From positions 1-36,453 of the forward strand of contig CAKVIS010000015.1 of NCBI GenBank assembly GCA_934754415.1: a stretch of 36,453 nucleotides of DNA. The letters run 5' to 3'. Made by a program: the position numbers and the translations under genes. Positions within the stretch are counted from its first letter, which is position 1. Each line of letters begins with the position of its first letter. The notes under the pieces were generated by a model. It saw only the letters and a list, made by a program, of their open reading frames with translations. It searched no databases and was not told the origin of the DNA. Of the stretch, positions 7,891 through 17,133 are shown one piece after another. The DNA comes from an uncultured Bulleidia sp. Lineage in GTDB: Bacteria; Bacillota_I; Bacilli_A; Erysipelotrichales; Erysipelotrichaceae.

Positions 7891-9194
7891 TATTGTTCAA
7901 ACGCCAGTTTTTTAAAGACGTCTCCTCTTTCTTCAAAGTTTTTAAAATGATCATAAGAACTTGCTGCAGGAGACAATAAACAAATATGATGCGGATGTAC
8001 AAGAGTTTTCGCTAATGTTACTGCCTGTTCAAGATTTTCCACTTCATGCAAACCTTCTCTTACAAGATTAGCATCTTTCATTTCTTGTAAAATTCTGTGT
8101 CCAGTAGCATACATAAAGATAACCTGCACATCTTTTCTCTGGTATAAATATGCTTCTAGTTCTTTATAGTGAATTCCTCTGTCCATACCGCCTATTAATA
8201 CCACATCTACATTCTCCAATGCAGATAAAGCCTGAATACAAGCCTGTCCTATAGTGCAGATAGAATCATTCACAAAACAAATATTGTTGTATTCACCTAG
8301 ATTTTCCAATCTATGCGCTAGAGGTCTGAAATTTTTCATAGCAGATACAACCTGTTTATCTGTAACACCATACATTCTTGCAATATAGTACGCCACAGCA
8401 AGATTCAGATAATTATGCTGACCGATAAGTCTGCAATCCGGTATATCTAATATATGCTCATGAAGTTTCAGTGTAGTATTTTCTGCAATAATATCTTTAC
8501 CAATTTCTACTTTTTGTCCCTTAATCAAACCAAAGTATTGTTCAAGATCCTTGTGTACAATTGCAACATCCTTATTACTCTGATATTTAAGAATATTTGC
8601 TTTGGCATTACCATATTTTTCAAAAGTACCATAATGATCCAGATGTTCTTCGTACAGATTCAAAAATACTGCAACATGTGGCGCATATGTACAATATTCC
8701 AACTGATGGCAACTCAGCTCAAATGCCGCCAAATCCCCTTCCTCCATGTATGGAATAGCTTCAAAACAAGGTACACCAATATTTCCAATCAAATGCACTT
8801 TGTATTTTTCCTTTAGCAAAGTATATACAAGTGTTGTAGTTGTACTTTTCCCTTTTGTTCCTGTAACGCCAATCGTAGAAGCACCATAATATTTTAAAAA
8901 AAGCTCAGTCTGACTGGTCATACTCTGTAAATACTCACCTGATGGCACAACGATACCAGGAGCTTTTAAAATACAATCAAAAGAGTGAAAATCACAATCA
9001 TTTTGAAGAACTGTTTTTACTAATGGGTTTGCAGCATGTATTTTTTCTAAACTCTCTTTTGAAGAATCTATTATAGTAACATCCGCATCAGGACAGATTT
9101 GCTGAATAAAGTGAAGAGATGACTTACCTTCTCTTCCAAATCCCCATATAGCAATACGTTTATGTTCAAATTCATTTTTCCAACTTTCCATCAT
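7890..9194 (-). CDS. murD: MurD-type ligase, likely adding L-Glu (MurD2-like) beside MurL
   Basis: Mur ligase family protein of 434 residues that adds glutamate to UDP-MurNAc-L-Ala with ATP. It has the N-terminal Rossmann segment IAIWGFGREGKSS (14-26), P-loop VTGTKGKSTTT (110-120), LNLYEEHLDHYG (178-189) and the C-terminal LLSPAASSYDHFKNFEERG (406-424). Two motifs differ from textbook MurD: NDSKATN reads NDSICTI (309-315), and the ELSSFQLE segment reads ELSCHQLE (159-166). It lies outside the dcw cluster and next to a MurL-like gene, whose stop it overlaps at the start. In Xanthomonas a MurD2-MurL pair adds L-Glu and then epimerises it; this pair may do the same. MurD family is sure; L-Glu preference is inference. 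Confidence 0.88.
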   Translation of the reverse strand: MMESWKNEFEHKRIAIWGFGREGKSSLHFIQQICPDADVTIIDSSKESLEKIHAANPLVKTVLQNDCDFHSFDCILKAPGIVVPSGEYLQSMTSQTELFLKYYGASTIGVTGTKGKSTTTTLVYTLLKEKYKVHLIGNIGVPCFEAIPYMEEGDLAAFELSCHQLEYCTYAPHVAVFLNLYEEHLDHYGTFEKYGNAKANILKYQSNKDVAIVHKDLEQYFGLIKGQKVEIGKDIIAENTTLKLHEHILDIPDCRLIGQHNYLNLAVAYYIARMYGVTDKQVVSAMKNFRPLAHRLENLGEYNNICFVNDSICTIGQACIQALSALENVDVVLIGGMDRGIHYKELEAYLYQRKDVQVIFMYATGHRILQEMKDANLVREGLHEVENLEQAVTLAKTLVHPHHICLLSPAASSYDHFKNFEERGDVFKKLAFEQ

Positions 9195-10558
9195 GCTGTA
9201 ATCTGCTCCTGAAGTTTTTCTTTCAATAACTGATCATACATATCCGGCAACATATTGTCTGTATCATAATGTTTCCAGTCTACAGAAGAGTCCTTGTAAA
9301 AAGCATAATACTTTGTGGTGATGTAATACGCATATAGATATGGAAGGTCCTGATGATACTCATAATATTTACGAATTCCCATAGCTACTGCAATATTCAC
9401 TTCATCTCTTGTACCAACACATTCAAAGGGCTTATTGTCACTGAGACCGGAAAGCTGTTCAAATAACTCCTTCATTTCTGGATCATTTAACATATCTCTT
9501 CCAAATATACCTGCAACCTCATCAGAAGGAAGATATGCAGACATAAGAATATATACGAACAGACATTTAGCACAATGACCACACCATTTTTCTTCCTTAG
9601 ATCCTACATTACAAGATCTGAAGACAGAATGATATGGTTTTAATTTTGAGAATAAACCAGCAATCTGAAGTTCACTCAAAGGTCGCAAAAAAGAGAAATA
9701 ATGAATATCCAATGGCATATATGCAGAGGTATACCAGTTAAAATCCTTTTCAAATTCAAAAGTTTTGGAATATTGATGATTCACATTACTTCCTTTGACT
9801 GTAGATTCATTTGCACTGGATTCGTTACTCAGAGCTATATATTTCTTATGATAGATGATAGCTGTCACATAACAGGCAAAAGCACACATGGCACTGAATG
9901 GCGTATGCCCGTTTAAAAAACCCTGTTTGTTCAAATCAAGCATATTTTTATCCAGTGTTCTGACAGGATTGATTAATGTATCTCCACTATATCCTGCCGC
10001 ATTGGCTGAATGAATAGCACTCATTACTTTATTAATTACAAAAGCACAGTTATCTTTCTTCCACTCCTTAACAAGGTCAAGAGTTACAAAAGAATCCTTT
10101 CCTCCACCTACTGGAATCAGATTACCACTACATCTGAAGTTTACCTCTTCACCTGTGATAGCATTTCCTTCAGGAATAATTTCCATAAAGTCTTCCATGG
10201 AGGTTTCTATACCGTTAGTATAAAAGAATTCTCCCAGACCATTGAAATACAGCTTTTTCCACCATGCAATCTGTAGCTCACCCAAAGTATTACAGCAGAT
10301 ATGCACTTTAGGAGGACAACATGTTTTCCAATAACTGATCAGTTCCACCATACCCAATGAAAAAACTGCTTCTTTTAGCACCTTCTGATTTCCAACAAGC
10401 AGTGCATTTGGCTTTTTTAGAGTAAAAGAAGGAGAAAAAGAGGTTAAACCTGGTATTTCAAAATGAAAAGTGGCTTTAAACACCTCCTCAGATTCTTCTA
10501 TTGTGTAATCTTTGTAATAAAAATCAGTATATTGTTTTCTAAGTATTGTATATTCCAT
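9191..10558 (-). CDS. murL: MurL-like UDP-MurNAc-L-Ala-L-Glu epimerase
   Basis: A 455-residue protein recognised as MurL-like. In Xanthomonas, MurL inverts the terminal L-Glu of UDP-MurNAc-L-Ala-L-Glu to D-Glu with ATP. What is seen: a PP-loop-type nucleotide site VGGGKDS (150-156) in an adenine-nucleotide hydrolase-like core, a conserved-looking SNESSANES (244-252), and a Cys/His cluster WCGHCAKC (325-332) that could bind metal. No signal peptide or membrane segment. It overlaps murD by 4 bp and follows the HAD gene by 4 bp, so the three form one transcription unit. A different PP-loop enzyme cannot be excluded by eye, but the murD partnership supports the call. Confidence 0.78.
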   Translation of the reverse strand: MEYTILRKQYTDFYYKDYTIEESEEVFKATFHFEIPGLTSFSPSFTLKKPNALLVGNQKVLKEAVFSLGMVELISYWKTCCPPKVHICCNTLGELQIAWWKKLYFNGLGEFFYTNGIETSMEDFMEIIPEGNAITGEEVNFRCSGNLIPVGGGKDSFVTLDLVKEWKKDNCAFVINKVMSAIHSANAAGYSGDTLINPVRTLDKNMLDLNKQGFLNGHTPFSAMCAFACYVTAIIYHKKYIALSNESSANESTVKGSNVNHQYSKTFEFEKDFNWYTSAYMPLDIHYFSFLRPLSELQIAGLFSKLKPYHSVFRSCNVGSKEEKWCGHCAKCLFVYILMSAYLPSDEVAGIFGRDMLNDPEMKELFEQLSGLSDNKPFECVGTRDEVNIAVAMGIRKYYEYHQDLPYLYAYYITTKYYAFYKDSSVDWKHYDTDNMLPDMYDQLLKEKLQEQITA

Positions 10559-10562
10559 ATCA

Positions 10563-11213
10563 TCACATTCCTTTTTCTAACAGTGAAATTACCTGAGATA
10601 AGTCTTCTACAGTATACTCTATATTTTCAGACATTTCTTCATCCGCCTGAATCATATCTTTAATCCAGCAGGAGTGCATTCCTGCATTTTTAGCAGCCTG
10701 CAGTCCTTGTTTGGAGTCTTCAAGAACTAAACATTCATTCGCGGCAACGCCTAATAAAGCAGCACCTTTCAAAAATATATCCGGAGCCGGTTTAGCAAAC
10801 TGTACCATATCTCCTGTAACAACAGCATCAAATTCCAGAGGAATGGAAACAGTAGATAGCAGTGTGCGCACATACTCCTGCCGGCTGCTGGAACATACTG
10901 CAATACGATACCCGTTCTTTTTAAGGTAAGCATACAATTCCAATAACCCTTTTTTATTCAGACCATCTTTTGGAAAACTGCTCCAATACTGCAGATCAAA
11001 TCTTTTCTCTGAAGCAATCTTTCGAATCTTCTGAATTCCATGAATAGAATTAAAATACTCTTCCACCTTAGGACCACCACTTCCTGTAATCGTTTCAAAA
11101 AAACCATCAGGTAATTGAAAATGATATTCTTCTGCTACTTTTTTCCATATAGAGATAGCATAGTACTCTGTATTAAACATTAAACCGTCACAATCAAATA
11201 ATAATGCTTTCAT
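10563..11213 (-). CDS. HAD superfamily phosphatase (beta-phosphoglucomutase-like)
   Basis: A 216-residue haloacid-dehalogenase-like hydrolase of subfamily IA. Motif I is FDCDGLMFNTE at the N-terminus with both Asp residues, motif II is AVCSSSRQEY, motif III is the Lys in FAKPAPD and motif IV is LEDSKQGLQAAKNAG. A helical cap lies between motifs I and II. The ATG at 11213 was chosen because GGAGGTG stands five bases before it; an upstream TTG in frame would include that site. It is the first gene of the HAD-murL-murD group. Substrate is unknown; sugar phosphates are typical for the group. Confidence 0.82.
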   Translation of the reverse strand: MKALLFDCDGLMFNTEYYAISIWKKVAEEYHFQLPDGFFETITGSGGPKVEEYFNSIHGIQKIRKIASEKRFDLQYWSSFPKDGLNKKGLLELYAYLKKNGYRIAVCSSSRQEYVRTLLSTVSIPLEFDAVVTGDMVQFAKPAPDIFLKGAALLGVAANECLVLEDSKQGLQAAKNAGMHSCWIKDMIQADEEMSENIEYTVEDLSQVISLLEKGM

Positions 11214-11226
11214 GTACACCTCCAAA

Positions 11227-11250
11227 ATAAGCAGCCCTAAGGCTGCTTAT
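11227..11250 (-). terminator. Hairpin after secDF
   Basis: A perfect 10-bp stem (11227-11236 with 11241-11250, loop of four) 6 bases past the secDF stop. The minus-strand tail is only TTTT, so termination would be partial, leaving some transcription into the HAD-murL-murD genes; no separate promoter is visible before them. Confidence 0.6.
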
Positions 11251-11256
11251 GATTTT

Positions 11257-13545
11257 TTATGCGTTAATACCTGTAAAAGTATATTCGTCTAATTCTTCTT
11301 TATATTCTTTCTTCTTTTTCTTTTTAGAATTCTTTGTATGGTTCTTATAGAAAAAGCGCCATACTTTTGTTGCAATGAAGATAGATGAGAAAGTACCTGC
11401 AATCAATCCAATTAACATGGCAAACATGAATGTAAAGATGGAATGAGAGCCAAGAGCAAGTAAAACTATCACAGGGATCAATGTTGTTACAGAAGAGAAT
11501 AAAGACATCTTGATTGTCTCATTCATAGACTGATTCACCACATCTTTCAGATATTCATCTGTAGAAGCTACTTTCTTATTCTTCTTCATATTTTCTCTGA
11601 CTCTGTCAAATACAACGATTGAGTTATTAATAGAATACCCAATAATCGTCAGTAAAACAGAAATCAGCTCTGTATTTACTTCCAGACGGAAAATACAGAA
11701 AACAGATAATACAATCAGTACATCATGAATTAATGCAACGATACAACCTGCAGCATATTCCCATTCATAACGAATCGTAACATATGCCATCATGGCAATC
11801 CAGGCTACAATTGTCAGAATAACCGCATTGTGTACAAGATCTCTTCCAACCACCGGAGTAACGACGTTATCTCCAGGTTCCTGTCCGTACTTATCTTTGA
11901 AATCAGACTTGATAGAAGTTAATTCTTCTGTTGTAAGACTGTCTTTTGTAATAGCATACACAGTAGTATCACCTGCAGACTGATAAGAGAAATTTGTATA
12001 TCCAAGTGTTTCCATTTCAGAAGAAACATCCTCAATGGTAATTGGCTCTGCAGAAGAAATAGTTAATTTTGTACCTGAAGCAAAATCAATACCAAGGTTC
12101 AGGAATCCATTTCCTTTTGCAGTATTCACTACACCACACACAATGGCAATTGCAAGAATAGCTGTAGAAATACACATAAACAGATTGGAACGTTTAACGT
12201 AATCAAATTTAGGAAAACCAAAATAGAATTGCTTTTCACCTTTCTGAACATCAGGAATCTGTGTTTTTCTGACACTGAACCACTGTGGCTTGTCATCAAA
12301 TAAACCTGTACTTACTACAGAAGATAATAACCACTTTGAAACTGCAACATTAATACATAATGTCATCAGCACAGTAATAATCAGCATGGTTGCAAAACCC
12401 TTCACTGCCCCATTACCCCAGATATACATAATCAATGCTGCAATTAATGTAGTAAACTGAGCATCAAATATAGCACCAAAGGAAAGCTGCTGACCCTGTG
12501 CAACAGAGTTTCTGACACTGTGGCCTTTGTATAATTCCTGACGAATACGTTCATTATTGATGATATTGGCATCCACTGTCATACCAACACCTAATACCAA
12601 AGCACCAATACCGGACAATGTAAATGTAGCACCCATCAAAGAGTAAATACCAAATACCGCCCAGATATATACACATAACATAATAGAGGATAATACGCCC
12701 AGCATTTTATACACAGCAATCATGAATACCATAACCAGAGCAATACCTACAGCTCCTGCTATGGCTGTTTTCTGTAAAGCATCCTGACCAAACTGTGCGG
12801 AAACGACATTACTTGAAATCTCTGTCAGTTTTACTGGAAGAGAACCGGAGTTGATCAGATTAGCCAGAGTCTTAGCCTCTGTTTCTGTAAAGTTACCGGA
12901 AATGACACAGTCCCCACTGATGGCTGAAGAAACTGTAGCAGCGGAAATGTATTTAGGTTCTTTACCCTGATTTGCTTTTGCGGCTTCTTCTGTATAACTG
13001 TCACCTTCTTCATAATCTAACCAGATAACCATAATATTGGAACCGGAGGCCTTCTTTGAAATAGTTGAAGTGATTTCAGAGAATTTAGCAATATCCTTAA
13101 TTTTCAAAGATACAACAGGTTTACCATCCTGATAATTTAAAGATGCGCCGCCTTCCTGTAAAATACTGGAATCAGCAAGTTCATTATTATCTACATCTCT
13201 GAATGTAAGATTTGCTGTAGTACCAAGCATCGCTCTTGCACTGTCCTGATCCTGAATACCTGCAAGCTGAATACGGATACGGTTATCACCTTCTACCGTG
13301 ATGGATGGTTCTGACACCCCCAAAACATTGACACGTTTGGAAATACTGTTTGTAACGGCAGTCATGTCAACATCAGCACCTTCATTCAGCGGATCAACCT
13401 GATATAAAATTTCAAATCCGCCCTGAAGATCCAGACCTAAATTTAAGTTGTTTTTAATGCCATTAAATGTTGAAACTATTAAAGCTGCAGCAATGATGAC
13501 AAAACCAAAAAAGTAAAACAACCCCTTTTTATTTGTTTTCTTCAT
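11257..13545 (-). CDS. secDF: Protein translocase SecDF (fused)
   Basis: Proton-driven accessory subunit of the Sec translocon, 762 residues, with SecD and SecF fused as in Bacillus. An N-terminal membrane helix (about 9-30) is followed by a conserved LGLDLQGG motif, a large extracytoplasmic region and five helices ending near 420. The SecF half begins near 455 with another helix, LGIDFASGTKL, a smaller loop and five more helices (NNSIVVFDRVREN is typical of SecF). The C-terminus is a lysine-rich cytoplasmic tail. The start is 1 base after the ComN-like gene stop, so the two are coupled, as they are neighbours in Bacillus. Confidence 0.96.
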   Translation of the reverse strand: MKKTNKKGLFYFFGFVIIAAALIVSTFNGIKNNLNLGLDLQGGFEILYQVDPLNEGADVDMTAVTNSISKRVNVLGVSEPSITVEGDNRIRIQLAGIQDQDSARAMLGTTANLTFRDVDNNELADSSILQEGGASLNYQDGKPVVSLKIKDIAKFSEITSTISKKASGSNIMVIWLDYEEGDSYTEEAAKANQGKEPKYISAATVSSAISGDCVISGNFTETEAKTLANLINSGSLPVKLTEISSNVVSAQFGQDALQKTAIAGAVGIALVMVFMIAVYKMLGVLSSIMLCVYIWAVFGIYSLMGATFTLSGIGALVLGVGMTVDANIINNERIRQELYKGHSVRNSVAQGQQLSFGAIFDAQFTTLIAALIMYIWGNGAVKGFATMLIITVLMTLCINVAVSKWLLSSVVSTGLFDDKPQWFSVRKTQIPDVQKGEKQFYFGFPKFDYVKRSNLFMCISTAILAIAIVCGVVNTAKGNGFLNLGIDFASGTKLTISSAEPITIEDVSSEMETLGYTNFSYQSAGDTTVYAITKDSLTTEELTSIKSDFKDKYGQEPGDNVVTPVVGRDLVHNAVILTIVAWIAMMAYVTIRYEWEYAAGCIVALIHDVLIVLSVFCIFRLEVNTELISVLLTIIGYSINNSIVVFDRVRENMKKNKKVASTDEYLKDVVNQSMNETIKMSLFSSVTTLIPVIVLLALGSHSIFTFMFAMLIGLIAGTFSSIFIATKVWRFFYKNHTKNSKKKKKKEYKEELDEYTFTGINA

Positions 13546-13546
13546 A

Positions 13547-13840
13547 CTATTTTCTTCCTCCTAGTATATCCATGAAATCAGATAGATTTCCTGATGCACC
13601 ATCTTTCACCGCCTGAGTAGACATAAATCGTACAAGGTCATCCGCTTTAACATTGAGAATATCTCTTGCAGCCTGACTTAATGTCTTAGGAGAATTACGC
13701 TTCCAGAGTAACTTTTTTAAATACGCTTCCAGATCATCATATTCTAATGTTGGAAGATCATTTCTCTGAATATCCTGCATTCTCACAACCATGAGAGTTT
13801 GAATAGATTTATTTTCAACATTCCAATCTTCTCTAGGCAT
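13547..13840 (-). CDS. ComN-like post-transcriptional regulator
   Basis: A 97-residue soluble protein without membrane segments. The stretch around LEYDDLEAYLKKLLWKR and TLSQAARDILNV resembles the small 'post-transcriptional regulator' family of Bacillus ComN (YrzD), and the position directly upstream of secDF matches the Bacillus neighbourhood (spoVB-comN-yrzE-secDF). ComN there binds mRNA and affects comE transcript level; the role here is not known. It has GGGAGG 7-8 bases before the ATG and a good promoter. The family call rests on weak sequence likeness plus synteny. Confidence 0.6.
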   Translation of the reverse strand: MPREDWNVENKSIQTLMVVRMQDIQRNDLPTLEYDDLEAYLKKLLWKRNSPKTLSQAARDILNVKADDLVRFMSTQAVKDGASGNLSDFMDILGGRK

Positions 13841-13865
13841 GTGCTTTCCTCCCGACAGTTTCTTT

Positions 13866-13895
13866 ATTATAGCAAAACACAGTAAGCAAGCACAA
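13866..13895 (-). promoter_or_regulatory. Promoter of the comN-like/secDF operon
   Basis: A perfect -10 TATAAT (13866-13871) with a TTGTGC -35-like element (13890-13895) at 18-base spacing, just after the mraY terminator. Confidence 0.65.
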
Positions 13896-13897
13896 TC

Positions 13898-13919
13898 AAA
13901 AAAAGAGGTATGTACCTCT
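13898..13919 (-). terminator. Terminator of the dcw operon
   Basis: AGAGGTA and TACCTCT arms (13904-13910, 13913-13919) with a run of T on the minus strand (13898-13904), overlapping the mraY stop codon. It ends the mraZ-mraY unit and separates it from the comN-secDF promoter. Confidence 0.85.
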
Positions 13920-14880
13920 ATAATATAGCAAGCAATAAGCCAATTCCAGCCAAAATAGCTTCCACAAACCAGAACATATGCACAACCTGTGTTTCAGGCA
14001 TACCTTTGATACGGAAAGCAAAATGAATAGGGGTATAAATAAATACCTTTTTATGGCGAAGCTTGACACTTGAAATCTGAATAATCACACTCAAAGTATC
14101 CAGAACAAAAATGCCTCCAATAAAAATGAGTGCTATTTCTTTATGTAACACCATGGCAAGTGCCGCAAGTAATCCACCCAGAGCCAATGATCCTGTATCT
14201 CCCATAAATACCTGGGCAGGCTTTTTATTGTAATACAGATATCCAAAAAGACCTGCGATGATATTGATAATCAGAACCATGATTCCAAATTGTTGTTCAA
14301 GCACAGAAATGACTGCAAAAGCAAACAAAGCAATAATAGAACAACCGGAAGATAATCCATCCATACCATCTGTCAGATTCACCGCATTACTGGAACCCGA
14401 AAACATAACCAGCACCAGAAGGAAATAAAAGAAACCAAGATGCGAAACGTGATGTGTTATTGGCCACACAAGTTCCAACTCTGCAATGCGAGAGTAAATA
14501 TAAAAGAATACAACGCCCAATACCAACTGCATTAAAAGCTTATATTTAGGCTTTAATCCATCATTATTCTTCTTAACAGCAATGAGATAGTCGTCAATAA
14601 ATCCAATACAACCATACCCTGCAAAAGCAAGAATGACAATCATAGTTTTTGGATCTGTCAGCACTTCATAATGCACAACCAAAGTCACCAGAATTGGAAT
14701 AAGAATAAACAGAATACCACCCATAATAGGAGTACCTGCTTTTTTCTGGTCTTCTTCCAGACTATATTCAGATATGCTCTGTCTTATACTCAGTTTTTTC
14801 ATATATGTAATAAACTTCGGCATGCACACAAGCACCAGTACCAAAGTCATCATAAAACTGATTGCACTTTTTAAAATCAT
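13918..14880 (-). CDS. mraY: Phospho-N-acetylmuramoyl-pentapeptide-transferase
   Basis: Integral membrane enzyme that moves phospho-MurNAc-pentapeptide from UDP to undecaprenyl phosphate, giving lipid I. 320 residues with about ten membrane helices. Visible signatures are GTPIMGG near residue 50, the Asp-rich GFIDDYL segment, NAVNLTDGMDGLSSG and the MGDTGSLALGG loop. The ATG at 14880 has AGGAG 9 bases upstream; a longer in-frame start would run into the PBP gene end and is unlikely. It is the last gene of the dcw group here; murD and later cell-wall genes do not follow as they do in most genomes. Confidence 0.95.
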   Translation of the reverse strand: MILKSAISFMMTLVLVLVCMPKFITYMKKLSIRQSISEYSLEEDQKKAGTPIMGGILFILIPILVTLVVHYEVLTDPKTMIVILAFAGYGCIGFIDDYLIAVKKNNDGLKPKYKLLMQLVLGVVFFYIYSRIAELELVWPITHHVSHLGFFYFLLVLVMFSGSSNAVNLTDGMDGLSSGCSIIALFAFAVISVLEQQFGIMVLIINIIAGLFGYLYYNKKPAQVFMGDTGSLALGGLLAALAMVLHKEIALIFIGGIFVLDTLSVIIQISSVKLRHKKVFIYTPIHFAFRIKGMPETQVVHMFWFVEAILAGIGLLLAIL

Positions 14881-14920
14881 ATACAGTTTCTCCTGTTCTC
14901 TGTTGCCTATTATAAAGAGT

Positions 14921-17131
14921 CTATTCCCCAAAAACAACTTCGATCTTTGTACCTTTATTCACCACAGTACCTGCAGGTACAGATTGAGAAATCACTTTCC
15001 CCTGTCCTTCGAGTTCAAACCCAAATCCGGTAGTTGTCCAAAGTCCCGCAACATCTTTTCGCGTCCATCCTGTCAAATCCGGCATAGTAAAACTCTGCGT
15101 ATCCGTCAAAAGAAATACACGTTGACCGGTTTCGACGGTGGAACTTTCTGAAGGGTACTGATCAATGACATTCTGTCCATTCCCAAGCACAAATACATTT
15201 GTACCTAACGCTTCAAGTTTGGATTTTGCATATTCCACACTGTGATTTAATACCCCTGGCATGCTGTATGTCTGAATTTCATTAACTGTACTTTCAGTTT
15301 GCTGTGAAGTACTTTCTGTTGTCGTCATATTGTCGGACAGATTATAAATCTGAGCTGCTTTTCTTAAAATATTCGTAACTGCCTCAGTACGTGTTCCTAT
15401 ATTCTGAAAATCCATTTCAAAAGCATAATATACCATTATCTTCGGATCATTCGCAGGAAGTCCAAGCATGATACTGCTGATAACATGGTCTGTATCATAT
15501 GTACCGTTAATAGCGACTTCAGTAGTACCTGTCTTGGCAATGACACTGCATTCAGGAATTTTATAACGAGTAGCAGTTCCTCCATCTTCATTAACAACCT
15601 TATAAAGAATACTTCTTACCTTTTCAGCAGTTTCTGCTGTAACAGGCGTTCCGGTAACTACAGGTTCTGCCTGGTAAAGAATCTTTGAAGGATCATAAGA
15701 ATCTCTGATGGAATCAATAAAATACGGTTTTTTCATAGTACCATCCGAAAAGATAGCACTGTATGCCTGCAACAGCTGTAACATTGTTACAGTAGAACCC
15801 TGTCCGAAAGACAGGTTTTCTTTTTCCATAGGCCATGTAAAGTTTAATACACCATCTGTTTCCAGAAGACCATCTGTATCTACATCTTCAAAGAAGCCAA
15901 ATTTCTTCATATACTCCAGAAGAACATCCGGAGTGATATATTCATTTTCCAAAGTCACAGCCACTGTATTCAGGGAATATTTCAGCCCATCGTCCAATGT
16001 AGGATTGCTATAAGCTTCATGATGGTAGTTTGTAATGCATCCATAGTTTTCATCAGGATCCGTATTGTATGTACGACTGATGACACCATTGGAATCTTGA
16101 ATAATACAATACTGATATCCTTCTGCCGTCGCATCAGAATCATACTTTCCTTCATTAATTGTAGCAGCCCATGTAAATGTCTTTAAAGTAGAACCAGGTT
16201 CATACGGTTGCTGTGCTCCGTAGTTGGAATACTCACTGATATCCAGTACATTAGGATCAAAACTAGGCGACTGCCCCCAGGCAAGCACCTTACCCGTATC
16301 CACTTCCATAACCGCGCCCCAGATGCGGTCCGGATTAAACTGTTCCTGTGTTATTTTAAAAGACTGTTCCAGAGTTTCCTGCAATTCCTGATCCAATGTC
16401 AGTGTAACATCATCTCCATTTTTAGCACTTACTACATTTTCCTTCATTCCTGCAAGAACATAGCCGTTGGAATCTGTCTGATAGGTACGAGATCCGTTTT
16501 TACCAGCAAGATAAGAATCCAAAACCTGTTCCAGCCCCATCTTTCCGGAGTATGAACCATCTTCATTCAATGTAACATAGCCAATAAGGTTAGAAGCGAA
16601 CGTACCCATAGGATATACCCTTTGTACACTATCCTGAAATTCTACTCCTGGAAGCTTATAGCTTTCTATCTCATCCTTCACATCTTTGGATAAGTTTCTT
16701 CCAGCTTTACCAAGTTCTGTCTGGTACACATCCTGATTCAGCATATCCAGGACTTTGTCATAATCTATGTACAGAATCTCAGATAGTATTTTAGCAGTCC
16801 CTTCTTTATCCTTTACGTAGGCGATACCATCTGCACTTGGTCTGGATGAATCCAGAATACAGTAAATATCATAGGTATGGTTATCCTCAGCAATCACTAC
16901 ACCATCTCTGTCATAAATGGTTCCTCTGTTAGATAGAATAGTTTCTGTCACAACATTGGAAGTATCGGAATAGACAGTCAGATCTGTTCCACTGGCAAAA
17001 TGTTTATTCTGAATGGATACGAAAAAAACATCGGCAATCAAAATCATTATGGCAACCGATGTAACTACGACGATATGAGTAAGTATATCTACTTTTCTTT
17101 TCTTTTTTGTATTTCTTTTTCTTTCTTTCAT
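14921..17131 (-). CDS. Class B penicillin-binding protein with PASTA domains (divisome transpeptidase)
   Basis: A 736-residue PBP2B/FtsI/SpoVD-type DD-transpeptidase for septal peptidoglycan. A basic cytoplasmic tail and one membrane helix (about 18-40) anchor it. The dimerisation region is followed by the transpeptidase domain with all three active-site motifs: EPGSTLKTF (SxxK), YSLNTVA (SxN) and AKTGTTE (KTG). Two PASTA domains follow at the C-terminus (starting near TYSMPG and SFTMPDL), ending in GTKIEVVFGE. Position after ftsL and before mraY is the normal dcw order. Whether it matches PBP2B or SpoVD is undecided; in a genome with one copy it would serve division. Confidence 0.93.
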   Translation of the reverse strand: MKERKRNTKKKRKVDILTHIVVVTSVAIMILIADVFFVSIQNKHFASGTDLTVYSDTSNVVTETILSNRGTIYDRDGVVIAEDNHTYDIYCILDSSRPSADGIAYVKDKEGTAKILSEILYIDYDKVLDMLNQDVYQTELGKAGRNLSKDVKDEIESYKLPGVEFQDSVQRVYPMGTFASNLIGYVTLNEDGSYSGKMGLEQVLDSYLAGKNGSRTYQTDSNGYVLAGMKENVVSAKNGDDVTLTLDQELQETLEQSFKITQEQFNPDRIWGAVMEVDTGKVLAWGQSPSFDPNVLDISEYSNYGAQQPYEPGSTLKTFTWAATINEGKYDSDATAEGYQYCIIQDSNGVISRTYNTDPDENYGCITNYHHEAYSNPTLDDGLKYSLNTVAVTLENEYITPDVLLEYMKKFGFFEDVDTDGLLETDGVLNFTWPMEKENLSFGQGSTVTMLQLLQAYSAIFSDGTMKKPYFIDSIRDSYDPSKILYQAEPVVTGTPVTAETAEKVRSILYKVVNEDGGTATRYKIPECSVIAKTGTTEVAINGTYDTDHVISSIMLGLPANDPKIMVYYAFEMDFQNIGTRTEAVTNILRKAAQIYNLSDNMTTTESTSQQTESTVNEIQTYSMPGVLNHSVEYAKSKLEALGTNVFVLGNGQNVIDQYPSESSTVETGQRVFLLTDTQSFTMPDLTGWTRKDVAGLWTTTGFGFELEGQGKVISQSVPAGTVVNKGTKIEVVFGE

Positions 17132-17133
17132 CT

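Noticed and set aside
14881..14937. Longer start for mraY
   Set aside because: Charged residues not seen in the family; AGGAG precedes the internal ATG at 14880.
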